IMG/VR virus record: IMGVR_UViG_3300042896_001099
Coordinates: 1-25,271 of that record
From: a virus
Strand: one strand, 5' to 3'
DNA length: 25,271 nt
Shown here: positions 22,505-25,271 of the stretch, piece after piece
How the letters are laid out: the number at the start of each line of letters is the position of its first letter
Numbering within the stretch: the stretch's first letter is position 1
Notes under the pieces: model-generated
Told to the model about the DNA's origin: nothing
The model's database searches: none
Seen by the model: only the letters and a program-made list of their open reading frames with translations
Translations under genes and position numbers: made by a program

Positions 22505-22538
22505 TAAACGAATTATAGATACGTTCCTAGGAAATCAA
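22505..22538 (-). promoter_or_regulatory. Predicted leaderless early promoter of gp43 with palindrome
   Basis: TTGATT (22533-22538) contains the TGA stop of the glycosyltransferase. A 15-nt spacer, a perfect TATAAT (22512-22517) and 7 nt to the ATG follow. The spacer carries the 10-bp palindrome TTCCTAGGAA (22524-22533), a possible operator. Confidence 0.6.
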
Positions 22539-23737
22539 TTATAACGGGCTAAGTTTTTACGTGACTTATCACCGTAAGGAGTAGAATAAAGCTCCACGTA
22601 ACAATCTATATTCTGATCAGTTTCAAGCCATCTTGTCTCTGCATATTGGCGAGCTTTTTTACAGATTGATCTATAACGATCAACATCCTTAAGAGTATCA
22701 TTGATACGATCTATCATCTCATCTCCTGTATTGAACTTTATAGGAGCGTTCTCGTAGGTGCATAAATCTTGACAAGCAATAGGTAATCCAAATGCACTAG
22801 CTTCAATATATTTTAAATCACTCTTAGATTTGTTGAAAACATTATCAGTCAATGGAGCTACCATCATATTAACTCCTAATTTTTCAATACTTTCACCATA
22901 CTCATACAATCTCTTCCACTGATGAAATTCAATCTTTCCAGCTTTAACCAAATCAAGCAACGATAGAGGGAACGCCCCCATAAACACCCATTGGTACTTA
23001 TCTACCGTCTTACGAATAACATCGTTTACATGCTGGAAGTCATCTTTTTGCTTTACTCTATTTTCAATATCAAAATGCGCCCCTGAACCAGCATATAAGA
23101 TACGAGGCTTTTTCTTATTAGCGTCGTAACTATGCATGTTTTTGGTAAGATTATAGTAATTACCTAGCCAAAACTTTGGCATAAAGTTTGGAATGACAGT
23201 TACGTTTTGATTACCAGTCTTTTCTTTGTAGTAGTCTCTCATAAAATTACATGTTACTGTAATTTCATCACACTCGGACATAATCTTCTGAGCAGTCTCT
23301 CTTATCTCAGGGTTTTCGAAAGCTGGTTTATATTTGTTATAGTCAGGAATATCTTCTTTAAAACAAATATCATCGATTTCATAAATGATTTTCATCCCGT
23401 TTTGTTTTGAAAGATCTTTTAAGAAATTAAAAAATGCTAATTGCTGTTTTGTAGCTTGTCTTTGTAATCGTACTGACTTTACAGCAACATAATATCTTGG
23501 ATCAAGATTCATAACTGTAGTACCATGAACTACTCCCTTATTATGTGCATTCATTACCTGCTCAGGCCATATCATTCTCCAGTGACCACACCCACTATAG
23601 TCAGCGTAATAATTTAAGTATCTTTCTAAATCTAATTCTTTAGGTCTTTCTATTTTACTCTGCGGTGGTTGTGTATTTTGCTGAGGAATTACAAATGGAA
23701 TTTTATTATTTGAGAAAGGTACGTTACTCGAAAACAT
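22535..23737 (-). CDS. Glycosyltransferase, GT-B fold, between gp46 and gp43
   Basis: The 400-residue protein begins with a low-complexity Asn/Pro/Gln-rich N-terminus (1-30). A Rossmann-like N-domain follows with HWRMIWPEQVM and KIIYEIDDICF (about 117-127). A C-domain contains VTVIPNFMPKFW, RILYAGSGAHFD and, near the end, SDLKYIEASAFGLPIACQD, the GT4-type donor-binding motif. A sugar-nucleotide-dependent transferase is therefore likely, with an unknown acceptor. The location between two core replication genes is notable: in T4 the DNA glucosyltransferases also lie among early genes, so DNA modification is one option, but surface glycan modification is equally possible. Only a -10-like TATATA is seen upstream (4 nt from the ATG). 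Confidence 0.85.
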   Translation of the reverse strand: MFSSNVPFSNNKIPFVIPQQNTQPPQSKIERPKELDLERYLNYYADYSGCGHWRMIWPEQVMNAHNKGVVHGTTVMNLDPRYYVAVKSVRLQRQATKQQLAFFNFLKDLSKQNGMKIIYEIDDICFKEDIPDYNKYKPAFENPEIRETAQKIMSECDEITVTCNFMRDYYKEKTGNQNVTVIPNFMPKFWLGNYYNLTKNMHSYDANKKKPRILYAGSGAHFDIENRVKQKDDFQHVNDVIRKTVDKYQWVFMGAFPLSLLDLVKAGKIEFHQWKRLYEYGESIEKLGVNMMVAPLTDNVFNKSKSDLKYIEASAFGLPIACQDLCTYENAPIKFNTGDEMIDRINDTLKDVDRYRSICKKARQYAETRWLETDQNIDCYVELYSTPYGDKSRKNLARYN

Positions 23738-23761
23738 ACAATATATAGTCTGTTTCTCAAA

Positions 23762-25271
23762 CTAGTCCACAAAATTAACCCGTCTTGTAATACCGTTATG
23801 CTTTTCCAAGAATATAACATCACCGGTTGCAGATTTAATGCTTTCTTTTCTATGACTAATAATGAATATGCATTCATTAAATTTTTCACTTCGTTCTTTG
23901 AGAATTTCCAGTACAATATCGACACCCTTTTCATCTAAACTACTATCAAAAAGCTCATCATATATACTAACGTTATAATGTACATTACCTTGTGACTTAC
24001 GCATGTCTATAAATGAAAATAGGCATGCTAAATCGATAGCTTTACGTTCAGCACCTGAAAAATTATTATATGCACAAATCTTGCCTTTCTCATTTAGAAT
24101 TTCTTCTTCGAAATATTCATTAAAAATGCATATACTATTACTATCAAGTTTTTTAAGATAGTGAGTTAATTTACTGTTAAAGTTTTGCAAAATCTTTTTA
24201 ACGATATAACTTTTCACACCTTCTTCACTTACGACAAACTTTACAACATCAAGCAAATTGATAATCTTTTTAAGATTGTCTAGTTCGGTTTTTACAACGG
24301 TTAAACGTTCTCTAGCTTTCTCAATAATATCATTAAATGAATCTGCATTTTCATTGATATCATTAATATTATCTTGTAGCTGTTTATTGAGATCGTTTAA
24401 TTCCACCAATCTCTTTGAAAGCATATTTTTATTTTGCAACTTAACTTTTAGGTTATTAAGTTCATCATTTATCTTAATTAAGTGCTTTTTAATTTTGGTA
24501 CTCTTATCTTTTAAAACAGATGCATCACTTTCTAAACTAACTACGGCGATAGTTGTAACATCTATACTGTCTTTAAGTTTAACCTTTTCATGTTCAATGT
24601 GCTCTCTATCATGAAAATCTATAGGACGTAAGCATGTTGGACAAATATCCTTGTTTGTACCTGCTTTATCATATTGTTGATTTTTAGTTTTAACTTCAGA
24701 GTTATACGAAGCTATTTGAGCAATAAGTTGCTTAATCTTTTCATCTATGTTATCATATGCTTTATTAAAAGTATCAATTTCCTTTTGCTTAATTGATAAG
24801 TCAATATCCTCACAATCGGATATTTCACTTTGAATATTTTTAATTTCAGTGTCGTTACTATTAATCTTTTTATTAATGAGATTAACTTTATCCTGTCTTT
24901 CTTTGATGCGATTAAGTTTTTGGCTTTCGTATGCTTCTATAGACTTAATAATTTCATCGTGTTTAGTTTTTTCAATATCAAAATTTTTATTAACGTTGTT
25001 AATATCTTCTCTTAGCTTAGATAGCATTTCAGAGAAAACTTGCAAGTTAAAAACTTGTTCAATAAATTTGCGTTTTTCTACTTTACCCTTTGCCATGAAC
25101 GGTAAAGTATTATTGGTTGTCATAATAACGCAATTTTGAAATACTTCGGGTGAGGATGATAATACCAAACCGATATATTCTGTTGTATTGGCTATGCTGT
25201 CTCTTGTCTTATCTGTGCCATTTTTATAGACATTAAGTTTAGAAGGATTTAACGACCTAATAATTACATAC
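23762..25271 (-). CDS. 46: Recombination endonuclease subunit, T4 gp46-like (Rad50/SbcC family), N-terminus outside window
   Basis: With gp47 this ATPase processes DNA ends for recombination-dependent replication. About 502 residues are visible and the frame is open to the right edge (T4: 560), so roughly 60 N-terminal residues including Walker A are missing. The Q-loop region is SSPEVFQNCVIMTT, followed by two long coiled-coil arms that meet at a zinc hook CPTC. The C-terminal ATPase lobe carries the signature FSGAERKAIDLA, Walker B VSIYDELFD, the D-loop SSLD and the H-loop IFIISHRKE. All expected motifs in the visible part are intact. A TTG at 25168 is not the start, because the coding frame continues upstream through conserved sequence. 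Confidence 0.93.
   Translation of the reverse strand, partial: YVIIRSLNPSKLNVYKNGTDKTRDSIANTTEYIGLVLSSSPEVFQNCVIMTTNNTLPFMAKGKVEKRKFIEQVFNLQVFSEMLSKLREDINNVNKNFDIEKTKHDEIIKSIEAYESQKLNRIKERQDKVNLINKKINSNDTEIKNIQSEISDCEDIDLSIKQKEIDTFNKAYDNIDEKIKQLIAQIASYNSEVKTKNQQYDKAGTNKDICPTCLRPIDFHDREHIEHEKVKLKDSIDVTTIAVVSLESDASVLKDKSTKIKKHLIKINDELNNLKVKLQNKNMLSKRLVELNDLNKQLQDNINDINENADSFNDIIEKARERLTVVKTELDNLKKIINLLDVVKFVVSEEGVKSYIVKKILQNFNSKLTHYLKKLDSNSICIFNEYFEEEILNEKGKICAYNNFSGAERKAIDLACLFSFIDMRKSQGNVHYNVSIYDELFDSSLDEKGVDIVLEILKERSEKFNECIFIISHRKESIKSATGDVIFLEKHNGITRRVNFVD

Noticed and set aside
24258-25139. Plus-strand frames opposite the gp46 coiled coil
   Set aside because: Antisense of Lys/Glu-rich coiled coil gives Leu/Phe/Ser-rich frames that imitate membrane proteins.
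1-25271. tRNA genes, CRISPR arrays, insertion sequences, homing endonucleases
   Set aside because: Reading both strands showed no cloverleaf-like spacer, no regularly spaced repeats and no transposase or HNH/GIY-YIG motifs. Gene packing leaves almost no room for them.

Overview
This window is a compact, low-GC segment of a T4-like myovirus genome (a tailed phage with a T4-type replisome). The identification rests on recognisable relatives of T4 gp17 (large terminase), gp14 (neck), gp61 (primase), gp45 (clamp), gp32 (SSB), gp41 (helicase), UvsX, gp43 (DNA polymerase) and gp46 (Rad50-like nuclease subunit), and probably gp59. TGA, TAA and TAG all act as stops. The host cannot be named from this sequence. 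Gene content resembles aquatic T4-like phages, but that is an inference.

Layout. 1-1272: the terminase (minus strand, C-terminus cut by the window edge). 1292-4899: plus-strand late genes, namely an acidic protein, an intrinsic terminator, a small basic protein, the gp14 neck protein and a large membrane/coiled-coil protein. 4893-6263: four small minus-strand genes, one with two membrane segments and a zinc ribbon. 6299-6721: one plus-strand late gene. 6712-16105: the minus-strand replication and metabolism block, read right to left: class II glutamine amidotransferase, GNAT acetyltransferase, glycosyltransferase, gp41, a 97-aa protein, gp59-like protein, gp32, a Pro-rich protein, clamp, two unknowns, ThyX, two unknowns, primase. 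16210-17376: a plus-strand acidic late gene. 17365-25271: minus-strand gp46 (N-terminus cut off), glycosyltransferase, gp43, two unknowns, UvsX and QueC. Genes touch or overlap almost everywhere, and no gene-free stretch exceeds 300 bases.

The most striking signal is regulatory. Most starts lack a Shine-Dalgarno sequence. Instead a -10-like hexamer lies 5 to 7 nt upstream of the start codon, which places the predicted transcription start on or next to the start codon. Five minus-strand starts, plus a tiny leader ORF ahead of the amidotransferase, also have TTGATT or TTGATA exactly 28 nt upstream. In three of them the previous gene's TGA stop is inside that hexamer. Late-type units instead carry a T4-like late box (TAAATA core) 4 to 6 nt before the start. 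The phage therefore appears to make leaderless early and late mRNAs. The uvsX promoter adds a perfect 11-bp dyad centred on its -10 box.

Other points of interest are a QueC that has lost most of its zinc-binding cysteines, a gp32 that has lost its CPxC zinc ligands, and an amidotransferase that lacks an ATG start. QueC and the amidotransferase together hint at 7-deazaguanine DNA modification, but this is not shown here.
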